The notes: generated from the sequence alone by a model not told the origin. Counted from the stretch's first letter, positions 35,291 through 44,519 are shown. The stretch is DNA of 64,000 nt from Megasphaera sp. AM44-1BH (GCF_003467125.1 NZ_QSFA01000006.1:57672-121671), one strand, 5' to 3'. Program-made: numbers and translations.

Positions 35291-36143
35291 ACTGTGGACC
35301 ATCGGGGCGCTCCTTGCGTGGACGACGCAGTTCTTTACGTCGAAAGGCATCGATTCGCCGCGCCTCGATGCGGAAATCCTCCTGTCCCACGTGCTGAACA
35401 AGGAGCGGATTTATCTGTATGCCCATTATGATGAGCCCATGACGACAGAGGAACTGGCTGCCTACCGGGAACTGGTGAAAAAGCGGGCGGATCGTCTGTC
35501 CGTGGCCCATATTCTGGGAGAAAAGTCGTTCATGGGGCTGGATTTTCTGGTCAATGAACAGGTACTCATTCCCCGGCCGGAAACGGAAATGCTGGTTGAA
35601 ACCGTGCTGGAGCAGCTAACGCAGGATTCACAGGCACATATCCTCGATATCGGGACGGGAAGCGGAGCCATCTTGCTGAGCGTCCTTCATGAACGGCCGC
35701 AGTGCCGGGGGCTGGGCGTCGATATTTCGCAGCAGGCTCTGGACGTAGCCCGGAAGAACGGGGAACGACTGGGCCTTTCGGACCGGGTGAGCTGGAAGAT
35801 AAGTGACCTTCTGGCATCAGTGCCGCCGGCTGCCTATGACTGGGTCGTATCCAACCCGCCGTATCTGACGGCAGACGATATGCATCACCTGCAGCCCGAA
35901 GTGCGTCATGATCCGGCACTGGCCCTGTTCGGAGGTGAAGACGGTCTGGAGTATTACCGCCGCATCGCCGGGGATGTCGTGCCCTACGTAAAGGTAGACG
36001 GCTTTTGCGCCATCGAGGCCGGTGCCGGCCAGAGCCGGGATATTGCCTCGATTTTTACCAGTACCGGTCATTTTGCATTACAACGAATAGTAAACGATTA
36101 TGGCGGCATTGAACGGGTCGTCGTTTTTCAGCGAAAAGAGTAG
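35280..36143 (+). CDS. prmC: Release factor glutamine N5-methyltransferase
   Basis: 287 residues with an N-terminal helical domain (DSPRLDAEILLSHVL), the SAM-binding motif ILDIGTGSGAILL and the catalytic VSNPPYLT. PrmC methylates the Gln of the GGQ motif in RF1 and RF2. It starts inside prfA at ATG 35280 (a second Met is at 35283). Confidence 0.97.
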   Translation: MMNKLWTIGALLAWTTQFFTSKGIDSPRLDAEILLSHVLNKERIYLYAHYDEPMTTEELAAYRELVKKRADRLSVAHILGEKSFMGLDFLVNEQVLIPRPETEMLVETVLEQLTQDSQAHILDIGTGSGAILLSVLHERPQCRGLGVDISQQALDVARKNGERLGLSDRVSWKISDLLASVPPAAYDWVVSNPPYLTADDMHHLQPEVRHDPALALFGGEDGLEYYRRIAGDVVPYVKVDGFCAIEAGAGQSRDIASIFTSTGHFALQRIVNDYGGIERVVVFQRKE

Positions 36144-36149
36144 ATATGT

Positions 36150-37205
36150 GTGAAACAGACAAAAATGGTCCGCATAACGGACGTAGAAAAAGATAAAGCT
36201 ATACTGGAAGAAGCAGGCCGCATCATCCGGGATGGCGGTATCGTCGTATTCCCGACAGAAACGGTATATGGCATTGGTGCCAACGGTCTCGATGCCGACT
36301 GCTGCCGCAGCATTTATGCGGCCAAGGGACGGCCCAGCGATAATCCGCTCATCCTGACCGTACCGGACCAGGAAGCGGCCCATCAGGTAGCGGCGTATAT
36401 TTCGCCGACGGCACAGAAGCTCCTCGACGCGTTCTGGCCGGGGCCTCTCACAATCATATTCCCGCGTAAATCCTGCGTGCCCGATGCCGCGACGGGAGGG
36501 CTGGATACAGTTGCCCTGCGCTGCCCGGACCACGACATTGCTCATGCATTCCTCAAGGCTGCCGGTGTGCCCGTAGCCGCTCCCAGTGCCAACCGGTCCG
36601 GCCGGCCCAGCCCGACGACGGCGGAAGAAGTGGCCCACGACATGGATGGACGGGTCGATATGATCATCGATGGCGGCCCCTGCCATATCGGCGTCGAATC
36701 GACGATTATTGAATGTCATGACGACGATACGGTCACCATTCTCCGTCCCGGCGGTGTGACTCTTGCTATGCTGGAAGAAGTCGTCGGAAAAGGAAAGGTC
36801 GATGTAGACCGCAATATCATAACAGGAAAAGGCGTGCCCAAGGCACCGGGGATGAAGTACCGCCACTATGCGCCGTCGGCTCCGGTTACGGTCTATGTGG
36901 GCTCCGTAGAGCACGTACAGCAGGCCATGGCACAGCAGGCGCTGGAACTGACGGCAGAAGGAAAGAAAGTTGGCTTTCTCGTCAGCCGCCAGACGGCAGA
37001 AGCCTTCCCGAAAGACGCCATGTATATCTGGGGCGATCACGGCGACAAAGCGGCCCTGGCAGCCCAGCTCTACACGGGTCTGTTGTTCTTTGACAGTGTC
37101 CACGTAGACCATATCCTGGCCGAAGGTACCGATGAAGGAGGCCTGGGAATGGCCATCATGAACCGCATGAAAAAATCTGCCGGAGGCGATGTGCGCTCCG
37201 TATAA
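36150..37205 (+). CDS. Threonylcarbamoyl-AMP synthase (Sua5/TsaC family)
   Basis: 351 residues. The YrdC domain has VVFPTETVYGIGANGLDA, KGRPSDNPLI and PSANRSGRPSPTTAEEV; a C-terminal Sua5 domain of about 130 residues follows the linker APGMKYRHYAP, so this is the long Sua5 form. It makes threonylcarbamoyl-AMP for t6A37 in ANN-decoding tRNAs. The start is probably GTG 36150, six bases after prmC; ATG 36165 is an alternative. Confidence 0.94.
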   Translation: MKQTKMVRITDVEKDKAILEEAGRIIRDGGIVVFPTETVYGIGANGLDADCCRSIYAAKGRPSDNPLILTVPDQEAAHQVAAYISPTAQKLLDAFWPGPLTIIFPRKSCVPDAATGGLDTVALRCPDHDIAHAFLKAAGVPVAAPSANRSGRPSPTTAEEVAHDMDGRVDMIIDGGPCHIGVESTIIECHDDDTVTILRPGGVTLAMLEEVVGKGKVDVDRNIITGKGVPKAPGMKYRHYAPSAPVTVYVGSVEHVQQAMAQQALELTAEGKKVGFLVSRQTAEAFPKDAMYIWGDHGDKAALAAQLYTGLLFFDSVHVDHILAEGTDEGGLGMAIMNRMKKSAGGDVRSV

Positions 37206-37309
37206 CGAATGCTTTATTTTTCTGTCCTGTCAGAGTATAATAAATAAGAAAAGCAAGGGTGTCTGTCGCATCTGTGTTTATTTTATTTATGTACAGGAGG
37301 AATCAGTCT

Positions 37310-37747
37310 ATGAAATTAGTAATTGGTGCCGACCACGGTGGTTTTGATTTGAAGGAAAACATCAAGCAGTACCTGGACGAACAGGGGATTGCCTATACCG
37401 ACTATGGCACACATACACCGGAACGGTGTGACTATCCGGTCATTGCCAAAAAAGTTGCACAAGCCGTTGCAGACGGTACGTTTGACAGAGGCATCCTTAT
37501 CTGCGGTACCGGCATCGGTATCGGTATTGCTGCCAACAAGGTCCATGGCATCCGGGCTGCGTTGTGCCACGATATGTTCTCGGCCGAATATTGCCGCCGC
37601 CACAATGACGCCAATATCCTCACCATGGGCGGCCGGGTCATCGGGCCGGGCCTTGCAAGGGAAATCGTCCGTATTTTCCTTTCTACGGGATTTGACGGCG
37701 GGCGTCATGAAGTCCGGGTCAATATGATTAAGGAAATGGATAAATAA
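37310..37747 (+). CDS. rpiB: Ribose-5-phosphate isomerase B
   Basis: 145 residues: LVIGADHGGFDLKENI at the start, the active-site Cys in GILICGTGIGIGIAANK, and NDANILTMGGRVIG. It interconverts ribose-5-P and ribulose-5-P. AGGAGG precedes ATG 37310. A TATAAT at 37236-37241 suggests a promoter of its own. Confidence 0.96.
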   Translation: MKLVIGADHGGFDLKENIKQYLDEQGIAYTDYGTHTPERCDYPVIAKKVAQAVADGTFDRGILICGTGIGIGIAANKVHGIRAALCHDMFSAEYCRRHNDANILTMGGRVIGPGLAREIVRIFLSTGFDGGRHEVRVNMIKEMDK

Positions 37748-37783
37748 GCCGCGAGGCGGTTCGTGAAGAAAGGATTATACCAC

Positions 37784-38407
37784 ATGCAGATCGAAGTATT
37801 AAACCATCCGCTGATTCAGCATAAAGTGACGCTGATGCGGAAAAAAGAAACAGATTCCAAGGATTTCCGTGAACTTCTGGAAGAAATTACCATGCTCATG
37901 GCATATGAAATCACCCGGGACCTGCCGCTGGAAGATATAGAAATCGAAACGCCGCTGCAGAAGATGACAGGCAAACAGATCAGCGGCAAAAAGCTGGTCA
38001 TCGTCCCGATCCTGCGCGCCGGCCTGGGAATGGTACAGGGCATGCTCAATCTCATGCCTATGGCCAAAGTAGGGCACATCGGCCTGTACCGGGATCCGGA
38101 AACGAAGAAACCCGTCGAATATTATTGCAAGATGCCCGATATCGAAGGTCGTGATTTCATCATCGTCGATCCGATGCTGGCTACCGGTGGCAGCGCTTCG
38201 GCAGCGATTACACTGCTCAAGCAGCGGGGAATCAAAAACATCAAGTTCATTTGTCTGGTCGCAGCTCCTGAAGGGGTGCAGTGCCTGAACCGTGAACATC
38301 CCGATGTCAAGATTTATGCAGCCGCCCTCGATGACCGTCTGAATGAAAACTGCTACATCCTGCCCGGTCTGGGCGATGCCGGTGACCGCATTTTTGGCAC
38401 GAAATAA
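37784..38407 (+). CDS. upp: Uracil phosphoribosyltransferase
   Basis: 207 residues. MQIEVLNHPLIQHKVTLMR and the PRPP-binding DFIIVDPMLATGGSASAAI identify Upp, which salvages uracil to UMP. The C-terminus IFGTK is also typical. AAAGGA lies before ATG 37784, and rpiB is 36 bases upstream, so the two may share a transcript. Confidence 0.97.
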   Translation: MQIEVLNHPLIQHKVTLMRKKETDSKDFRELLEEITMLMAYEITRDLPLEDIEIETPLQKMTGKQISGKKLVIVPILRAGLGMVQGMLNLMPMAKVGHIGLYRDPETKKPVEYYCKMPDIEGRDFIIVDPMLATGGSASAAITLLKQRGIKNIKFICLVAAPEGVQCLNREHPDVKIYAAALDDRLNENCYILPGLGDAGDRIFGTK

Positions 38408-38433
38408 CAAAAAAGGGAATGCGATTCCCATAT

Positions 38434-38481
38434 AAAAAGACTGTAACGAAATGGGCCATGCCGTTTCGTTACAGTCTTTTT
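38434..38481. terminator. Bidirectional intrinsic terminator between upp and metA
   Basis: An 18-base perfect inverted repeat (AAAAAGACTGTAACGAAA and its complement) with A and T tracts on both sides separates the convergent genes. A smaller GGGAAT/ATTCCC hairpin lies just before it. Confidence 0.9.
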
Positions 38482-38486
38482 TGTCA

Positions 38487-39419
38487 TCAGTGGGCGCAGG
38501 CGACGTGGCCGATTTCTTCCGGCACATAGGGCGTTTCCTGATAGACCAGGTTGAGCCAGTTGTGGTAGAAGATATGGGCATAACTGCACCAGGTAAAGGC
38601 CGGCGTATTGCGGTCATCGTCATGGGGATAATAGTTGGCCGGCGGAGCGATGGGCAGTCCCTTGTTTTTGTCGCGCAGGTATTCTTTAGCCAGCGTATCC
38701 CTGTCGTATTCAAAGTGGCCGAGGACGAAAAACTGCCGGTTGTTTGGCGTGCCGATGATATTGATACCGTTTTTGGTATTGCGGGAGAGGATTTCCAACT
38801 CCGGTGTATTGTAGACGGCAATGTCATCGATAGCCGTATGGCGCGACTGGGGAATGAAATACCGGTCATCGAATCCCCGCAAGAGCGGATGATGGCGCCG
38901 CGTGAGCTGGTATTCGTATATGCCGAACAACTTCTGGGGCAGGAGCTGCTTCTGGATATGATAGAAATGATAGAGTGCGGCCTGGGCTCCCCAGCAGAAG
39001 GACAAGGTGGAATAGACATGGGTACGGGACCAGTCCAGATATTTTATCAGTTCCGGCCAGTAATCGACTTCTTCGAAGGGCAGCGTTTCTACCGGTGCGC
39101 CGGTGATGATAAAGCCGTCATAGTACTTGTCCCTGATTTCGTCAAAGGTGCAATAATTGGCATCGAGGTAGGAGGCGTCGGTGTTGCTGCTCACATGGGT
39201 AGCGGTATGACAGAAATCGACCTCTACCTGCAGGGGAGAATCGCCGAGGAGACGGAGGTACTGTAGTTCCGTGATTTTCTTGAGAGGCATGAGATTCAGG
39301 ATCAGGATGCGCAGGGGACGGATGTCCTGGTGGAGTGCTTTGCGGCGGTCAATGGTCGCGATTCCTTCTTCGTGTAATTTTTCTTTTGCAGATAAACCGT
39401 CAATGATTTTGATAGGCAT
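38487..39419 (-). CDS. metA: Homoserine O-acetyltransferase, MetA type
   Basis: 310 residues of the MetA glutamine-amidotransferase-like fold. The catalytic Cys142 is in STLSFCWGAQAA, and GHFEYD holds the downstream acidic residue. Residue 111 is Glu (GAPVE), which in the characterised MetA family marks acetyl-CoA use, where enteric succinyltransferases have Gly. It therefore probably makes O-acetylhomoserine for methionine synthesis. The start at 39419 is set by the conserved MPIKIIDGLSAKE. A methionine T-box leader controls it. Confidence 0.95.
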   Translation of the reverse strand: MPIKIIDGLSAKEKLHEEGIATIDRRKALHQDIRPLRILILNLMPLKKITELQYLRLLGDSPLQVEVDFCHTATHVSSNTDASYLDANYCTFDEIRDKYYDGFIITGAPVETLPFEEVDYWPELIKYLDWSRTHVYSTLSFCWGAQAALYHFYHIQKQLLPQKLFGIYEYQLTRRHHPLLRGFDDRYFIPQSRHTAIDDIAVYNTPELEILSRNTKNGINIIGTPNNRQFFVLGHFEYDRDTLAKEYLRDKNKGLPIAPPANYYPHDDDRNTPAFTWCSYAHIFYHNWLNLVYQETPYVPEEIGHVACAH

Positions 39420-39480
39420 AATGTGATTCCTCTTTTCTTGTGATATATGTGAGTTACTTGACGGTTGCCGGCATGATACA

Positions 39481-39756
39481 AAAAAAGCTCCCGTCCCAAC
39501 AAGGGACGGAAGCACCGTGATACCACCCAATTTCACTGCTTTCTCACGAAAACAGCCTCTTCAGGTACGCAGGCCCTGGGGCCATCAATACCATAGTACG
39601 ATAACGGGTACAACCGGACGGCCTGACTATTCGGCACGCCTGCTCAGAGTCCATCTTCTGCAGCGCTTTCTGTGCTCCCTTGCACCGGACAGGAGCTCTC
39701 TGTGACAGTCCCTGCTGCATACTCTTCTCGTCTTAGCAACACTATCAAGTTGATGG
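39481..39756 (-). promoter_or_regulatory. T-box leader, methionine specifier, upstream of metA
   Basis: Read on the minus strand, Stem I has AGAGTATGCAGC on its 5' side and GCTGCAGAAGATGGACTCT on its 3' side; ATG in the internal loop is the specifier codon (Met). The antiterminator element GGTGGTATCACGG carries TGGT to pair with a tRNA end A-CCA. The competing terminator (39481-39513) is GCTTCCGTCCC with GGGACGGGAGC and a T-run. Uncharged tRNA-Met should allow read-through into metA. The T-box core departs slightly from the consensus (ATCACG for ACCGCG). Confidence 0.92.
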
Positions 39757-39760
39757 GCTC

Positions 39761-39789
39761 ATTCTAACACGCTTATACCAGATTGTCAA
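39761..39789 (-). promoter_or_regulatory. Sigma-A promoter of the metA T-box leader
   Basis: On the minus strand TTGACA (39789-39784) and TAGAAT (39766-39761) are 17 bases apart. Confidence 0.75.
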
Positions 39790-39812
39790 ATAGAAATTGT
39801 AAGAAAAATAAC

Positions 39813-39841
39813 TTGACAAAGACTGCCGGGACGGGTAATAT
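39813..39841 (+). promoter_or_regulatory. Sigma-A promoter of rplM-rpsI
   Basis: TTGACA (39813-39818) and TAATAT (39836-39841) are 17 bases apart. About 90 bases of leader follow before rplM, containing repeated AAGCTT/AAGCTTA elements that can pair; such leaders are often autoregulatory, but no known class could be confirmed by eye. Confidence 0.75.
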
Positions 39842-39936
39842 ACATAAGTAAGCTTTTCACTTGGACTCCACCAGCCCCGGAGAAAAAGATCCTAAAGCTT
39901 AGGCTTAAGATAGTTATTCAGGGAGGATTATACAGC

Positions 39937-40377
39937 ATGAAAACTACATTTATGGCCAACGCCAGCAACATTGAACGTAAATGGTATGTTGTTGACGCTG
40001 AAGGTCAGACATTAGGTCGTCTTGCTGCCGAAGTCGCAAAAGTTCTTCGGGGAAAACATAAACCGACATTTACCCCGCATGTAGATACAGGCGATTATGT
40101 AATCGTTGTAAACGCAGCAAAAGTAAAACTCACAGGTAAAAAACTCATTCAGAAGACGTATTTCCGTCATTCCGGTTATCCCGGTGGTTCTTCGTTTACA
40201 CAGGCAGGCCACATGCTTGAAAAACGTCCGGAACGCGTTGTTGAAATGGCTGTTCGCGGCATGCTGCCGAAGAACAAGCTGGGTGAACAGATGTATCGCA
40301 AACTGAACGTATATGCTGGTGCTGAACATCCGCATCAGGCACAGCAGCCAGAAGAATTAAAGTTGGACATTCGTTAA
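39937..40377 (+). CDS. rplM: 50S ribosomal protein L13
   Basis: 146 residues: TTFMANASNIERKWYVVDAE, LGRLAAEVAKVLRGKHKP and AVRGMLPKNKLG are L13 signatures. L13 is an early 23S assembly protein. GGGAGG precedes the ATG. It is followed by rpsI after 21 bases, the universal rplM-rpsI pair. Confidence 0.98.
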   Translation: MKTTFMANASNIERKWYVVDAEGQTLGRLAAEVAKVLRGKHKPTFTPHVDTGDYVIVVNAAKVKLTGKKLIQKTYFRHSGYPGGSSFTQAGHMLEKRPERVVEMAVRGMLPKNKLGEQMYRKLNVYAGAEHPHQAQQPEELKLDIR

Positions 40378-40398
40378 TATAACCGGGAGGAAGATTTC

Positions 40399-40791
40399 AT
40401 GGCAGTAGCACAGTACTACGGCACTGGCCGTAGAAAAACCTCCGTTGCCAGAGTTCGTCTGGTTCCGGGTCAGGGTAATATCACAGTAAACAAAAAAGGA
40501 TTAACCGAATATTTCGGCCGTAAAACGCTGGAACTCGTTATTAGACAGCCCCTCGTACTGACCGGCGTTACGGAACAGTATGATGTCATCGCTGACGTAA
40601 AAGGCGGTGGCCCGTCCGGCCAGGCTGGCGCTATCCGTCACGGTATCAGCCGCGCACTTCTCGAAGTCGATGCTGATTTCCGTCAACCCCTCAAAAAAGC
40701 TGGCCTTCTGACACGTGATCCGCGTGAAAAAGAACGCCGTAAATACGGCCTCAAGAAAGCCCGTAAGGCTTCCCAGTTCAGCAAACGTTAA
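40399..40791 (+). CDS. rpsI: 30S ribosomal protein S9
   Basis: 130 residues. YYGTGRRKTSVARVRLVPG at the start and the basic tail KYGLKKARKASQFSKR, which reaches the P-site tRNA, identify S9. GGGAGG precedes the ATG. Confidence 0.98.
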   Translation: MAVAQYYGTGRRKTSVARVRLVPGQGNITVNKKGLTEYFGRKTLELVIRQPLVLTGVTEQYDVIADVKGGGPSGQAGAIRHGISRALLEVDADFRQPLKKAGLLTRDPREKERRKYGLKKARKASQFSKR

Positions 40792-40827
40792 TATACGCGT
40801 ATATTTCCACAAACCTATGCAACAGAT

Positions 40828-40864
40828 AAACCGCATGAACAAACCGTTCATGCGGTTTTTTTTA
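40828..40864 (+). terminator. Intrinsic terminator of rplM-rpsI
   Basis: AAACCGCATGAAC pairs with GTTCATGCGGTTT, followed by a continuous T-run. Confidence 0.93.
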
Positions 40865-41106
40865 ATGTCTGATTTTTATGAAGATCGATTAACTTTGAAT
40901 AAATTCAAATGCGTAAGTCCTGTAATACACGTACAATATACAAATTATAAGTGATTCACAGCCTGATGTTATTACAATTCTATATATATTTAAATTTGTT
41001 ATGCTCTTTATTGTAATGTAGGCGATGCTGCATTGAAATAATTAAAATAAGATATATAATATTAACATATAATACATGAAAAATATAAAAACATGGAGGG
41101 ATGCAT

Positions 41107-43605
41107 ATGAAGAGCGGACGGAATTTGCGACGACTTATCTTATTCAGTCTGGTTGCTGGTTGTACCCTGGGAGGATTAGGTAGTGTAGATGTGTATGCTG
41201 CTGAGGGACCGCCATATGAACAGATTCTATATATCAACGGAGATGATACAGTAACCCAGAATGACAAAGACCCCAGCCTTCAAGTGGATACGAGTGGACT
41301 GCTCAAGGATGGGAATTTTACGTATGATACAGGCGATAAGCTTTCAAAAGAAAAGCGGGGCCTTGTCATTATGAATTCCAAGAAAAATCTGAATTCATAT
41401 ACTGTTCGTGCTACTCTTGGGGCCGATTCGTCTATGACTATGGCCGATTATGGAAAGAGTGATTATCAGACTATTTTGCTGGAATCAGGAAATACTGCGA
41501 TCCATGATGTAAATCTGCAGGTCGATGGATTATTGTCCCATAGATATGGAGGCAGTGGCGTTTATGGTATTTATAGTGGCGGTGGTAATCAATTTGATAA
41601 TTTGACGATTAAATCAGATTTGAAAAATGCCATTAAAGACAGCGGTATCGTCAATACTAATGCCTATTTCATTGGGAAAGGGACCACTCAAATCGGCAAT
41701 CTATACATTGATACCAAACTGGATCCCAATAACACGACGGGACGCAGCATTGCGCATAATGGTTTATATGCTGACCAAGGGGCGGTCATCAATGTCACGG
41801 GGAATACCTATATCAACGACCACATCGCCACGGGAACACATGATGGATATGACAATGAGTATGACATCGATACTAAGGGGAACGTGAATACCATCAGCAA
41901 GAACGATGCTGTGTCAGCCAAGCACGGTGGTGGTTCGACAATCAATATCAATGCTAAAGAAGACGGAACTATCCTGAATCCGGATAATACTGTTCAGATT
42001 TATGGCAACCTCGATGCAAAAGCAGGAACTATCCGCATTGGCTTTTCTGGTAAAGATTCCTATTGGTACGGCGCTGGTGTCGGCCTGATTAAATATGATG
42101 AAGCGACACAAACGTATGGTGCCGTTCGCGATGACAGCCAGCTGCAAGTTACGTTGGCTGATGGAGCCAAATGGGTTCCTGATATCATGTTGCGTGGAAA
42201 AGATGCACAGGGGCTGGATACACGGAGCAATTATCTGAGTGCCATTACCCTCGATAAAGGCGGCATCATTGATACACATGCTTATAACGTACATACTGAG
42301 GATACGGATACGGTCAATAACCTGGTCCTGTATAACTTGAAATCCAATGAAGGGACTGTCGTCATGGATGCCAGCGGGGCCAAAGTAAATGGAGCCTATC
42401 GCAATGCGGGTACCGATTTCTTCACCATCAAAGATGGCTCGGGCCTGGTCTATGTCCAACCAGCGGATATTTCTGCGCTGAAAGGTGTCAGCCCCGACAA
42501 TCCGGTCCGCTTTGCCGATGCCGCTGCGGGCATTACTTTTAAGGCGATTACTAAGACCTCGGACATTTCAGACGGTGCCCTGTTTGATTATACGCCGGTC
42601 ATTGATAAGAATATTGTATCTGGCCGGTTTGGGACTAACGGCAATGACTGGTATTTTGTCGATTATTCCGAAAATCCGACGGATAATATTAAGGTCCCTG
42701 TAGCCGCTGCCTCTGCTATACATGGTGATTTGTTATCGCACCGGAACATCGACACGTTGAATCAGCGCCTGGGTGAACTGCGGGACTATAGTGATACGGA
42801 AGATGGCGTCTGGTTCCGCATGAAATCAGGGGAAACGGAATCGGATAAATATGGTCATTACAATTATCGTTGGGATTTCTACCAATTAGGGTATGACCGG
42901 ACTGTGGCTGACCATCAGAATGGCAAATGGCATATCGGCGGAGCTTTTCACAGTGCCATGGGTGATGTAGACTACCATCATGGCGATGGCGACATGCGCA
43001 GCTACGGTGGCTCCTTGTATGCTGGCTGGGCTGGCAGCAAAGGCCATTATATGGATTATGTCTTATCGTACAGCCACTATAACAACAAATACAATATTTA
43101 CCATGATGGCATGAAAGCGGCAGATGCAGACTATTCGGATCATGCCTGGATGGTCAGTGCCGAATATGGCCGTAAGTTCGACATGGGTGGTGAATGGTTC
43201 ATCGAGCCGCAATCTCAGCTGGTATATGGCAAATCTGGCGGAAGTGACTATACGTTATCGAATGGCGTCAAAGTACATGATGATGGAGAAGACAGCCTGA
43301 TTGGCAGACTAGGGTTCCGACTGGGCAAATCTTTTGCTACGCCAAAAGGACAGGAACCCAATCAGATTTACTTAAAATTCAATGTCCTCCATGAATTTTC
43401 CGGAGATTGGGACATGGCCCTTTGGGGAACCGATGCCTCCTATTATCAGCATTGTGATGGCGGAGATACGTGGTATACCTTTGGACTCGGTGGCAAAGTG
43501 TCCCTGACGGACAATACTGTTCTTTATGGAGACGTTGAAAAGTCTTTTGGTGGGGATGTAACAACAAAATGGCAATTCAATGCAGGACTTCGTTTCTTAT
43601 GGTAA
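41107..43605 (+). CDS. Autotransporter with outer-membrane beta-barrel domain
   Basis: 832 residues from ATG 41107 (GGAGGG at 41094-41099; ATG 41101 sits too close). A signal peptide (LRRLILFSLVAGCTLGGLG, cleavage probably near VYA-A) leads a passenger of about 530 residues rich in Asn, Gly and Thr with beta-helix-like periodicity. The C-terminal ~270 residues (from about LNQRLGELRDYSDTEDGVWF) form an autotransporter barrel ending FNAGLRFLW, the aromatic terminus recognised by the BAM machinery. It is a type Va secreted or surface protein, evidence of an outer membrane. The passenger function is unknown. Confidence 0.92.
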   Translation: MKSGRNLRRLILFSLVAGCTLGGLGSVDVYAAEGPPYEQILYINGDDTVTQNDKDPSLQVDTSGLLKDGNFTYDTGDKLSKEKRGLVIMNSKKNLNSYTVRATLGADSSMTMADYGKSDYQTILLESGNTAIHDVNLQVDGLLSHRYGGSGVYGIYSGGGNQFDNLTIKSDLKNAIKDSGIVNTNAYFIGKGTTQIGNLYIDTKLDPNNTTGRSIAHNGLYADQGAVINVTGNTYINDHIATGTHDGYDNEYDIDTKGNVNTISKNDAVSAKHGGGSTININAKEDGTILNPDNTVQIYGNLDAKAGTIRIGFSGKDSYWYGAGVGLIKYDEATQTYGAVRDDSQLQVTLADGAKWVPDIMLRGKDAQGLDTRSNYLSAITLDKGGIIDTHAYNVHTEDTDTVNNLVLYNLKSNEGTVVMDASGAKVNGAYRNAGTDFFTIKDGSGLVYVQPADISALKGVSPDNPVRFADAAAGITFKAITKTSDISDGALFDYTPVIDKNIVSGRFGTNGNDWYFVDYSENPTDNIKVPVAAASAIHGDLLSHRNIDTLNQRLGELRDYSDTEDGVWFRMKSGETESDKYGHYNYRWDFYQLGYDRTVADHQNGKWHIGGAFHSAMGDVDYHHGDGDMRSYGGSLYAGWAGSKGHYMDYVLSYSHYNNKYNIYHDGMKAADADYSDHAWMVSAEYGRKFDMGGEWFIEPQSQLVYGKSGGSDYTLSNGVKVHDDGEDSLIGRLGFRLGKSFATPKGQEPNQIYLKFNVLHEFSGDWDMALWGTDASYYQHCDGGDTWYTFGLGGKVSLTDNTVLYGDVEKSFGGDVTTKWQFNAGLRFLW

Positions 43606-43675
43606 AGAAGCAATAAAGAAGCAATAAAGAAGAGATTGCTCCATCGTATAGGTACGAAAAAAGAATAGGTTTATC

Positions 43676-43716
43676 AAAAAGGCCCCGCATGGTGATTCTT
43701 TTTAGCGGGGCTTTTT
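43676..43716 (+). terminator. Intrinsic terminator after the autotransporter gene
   Basis: AAAAAGGCCCCGC pairs with GCGGGGCTTTTT across an 16-base loop. A short direct repeat GAAGCAATAAA occurs three times just after the autotransporter stop. Confidence 0.85.
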
Positions 43717-43754
43717 GAGTCTTGTTCAATTTTTTAACTGAAGGCCTTTTTTTC

Positions 43755-43809
43755 TTGACAACTTTCCTATTTCATTTTACACTATATTTGTAATATTGAA
43801 CGCGTTCAA
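43755..43809 (+). promoter_or_regulatory. Promoter and TetR-type operator of the regulator gene
   Basis: TTGACA (43755-43760) and TACACT (43778-43783) are 17 bases apart. Immediately behind the predicted start of transcription lies the perfect palindrome TTGAACGCGTTCAA (43796-43809). An almost identical palindrome precedes the exporter operon at 44520, so both are probable binding sites of the TetR protein. Confidence 0.75.
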
Positions 43810-43843
43810 GGCGGTGAGAATAACGAAAAAGAATCGGGAGAAT

Positions 43844-44473
43844 ATGAATGGTGTGCGCCAGCGCATCCTGGCGACGGCAAAGGATTTATTCGTTCATCAG
43901 GGATACAAGAAGACGACCATACGCCAGATTGTCGAAGAGTCCGGTGTCCTGACGGGCAGTATTTACTATTTTTTTAAGAATAAGGAAGATATTTTTCAAT
44001 CTCTCGTATTATCTCTGTTCCATCAGTGCAACTATCTCATTGGTGAGCATTTTCATGACGAATCGCCGGCGTTCCGCTATGCCGCCTTGTGTCAGGTCGA
44101 GTTTGAAGCGGTCCGTATGAACGAGCTGGTACGGGAAACGTATTATGAAGGCTATACCTCACCGGTCATTTTTGAAAAAATAACGAATCATCTGACGGAA
44201 ATGACCATACAGATTTTTGGTGACAGCCTGACTCTTTCCCGTGAGGACATATTTCTCCGGTCCCTTCTGATTAAAGGGGCTATGCGGAGTTATGTCATCC
44301 AGTTCGGCTTTTCTACTTCCGTCGATGCCGGCCGGTACAGTGAAATCTGTCTGCGTACGGCACTGGAACTATTGGGAGTAGACTGCGATGAAACCGACGC
44401 CGTCCTGGAACGGCTGCGGGAGCGGCTGCCGGAAATCAGGGATATCGCCAATACGATGATTCATCAGCAATGA
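43844..44473 (+). CDS. TetR/AcrR-family transcriptional regulator
   Basis: 209 residues from ATG 43844. The N-terminal HTH is RQRILATAKDLFVHQGYKKTTIRQIVEESGVLTGSIYYFFKNKEDIF; the C-terminal ligand domain is about 150 residues long. GTG 43814 is an alternative start, but its SD is crowded; a TTG at 43796 falls in the operator. It most likely represses itself and the downstream HlyD/ABC-2 exporter through the TTGAAC palindromes. Confidence 0.9.
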   Translation: MNGVRQRILATAKDLFVHQGYKKTTIRQIVEESGVLTGSIYYFFKNKEDIFQSLVLSLFHQCNYLIGEHFHDESPAFRYAALCQVEFEAVRMNELVRETYYEGYTSPVIFEKITNHLTEMTIQIFGDSLTLSREDIFLRSLLIKGAMRSYVIQFGFSTSVDAGRYSEICLRTALELLGVDCDETDAVLERLRERLPEIRDIANTMIHQQ

Positions 44474-44478
44474 AGCTG

Positions 44479-44510
44479 CGTATCCGGGCCCTGCCGGATA
44501 CGTGTTTTTT
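44479..44510 (+). terminator. Intrinsic terminator between tetR and the exporter operon
   Basis: CGTATCCGG pairs with CCGGATACG around GCCCTG and is followed by TGT6. It may separate or attenuate the regulator transcript from the exporter genes. Confidence 0.75.
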
Positions 44511-44519
44511 ACAGATTTT

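Noticed and set aside
41914..42459. Minus-strand frame under the autotransporter
   Set aside because: Shadow of the autotransporter passenger, without an SD.
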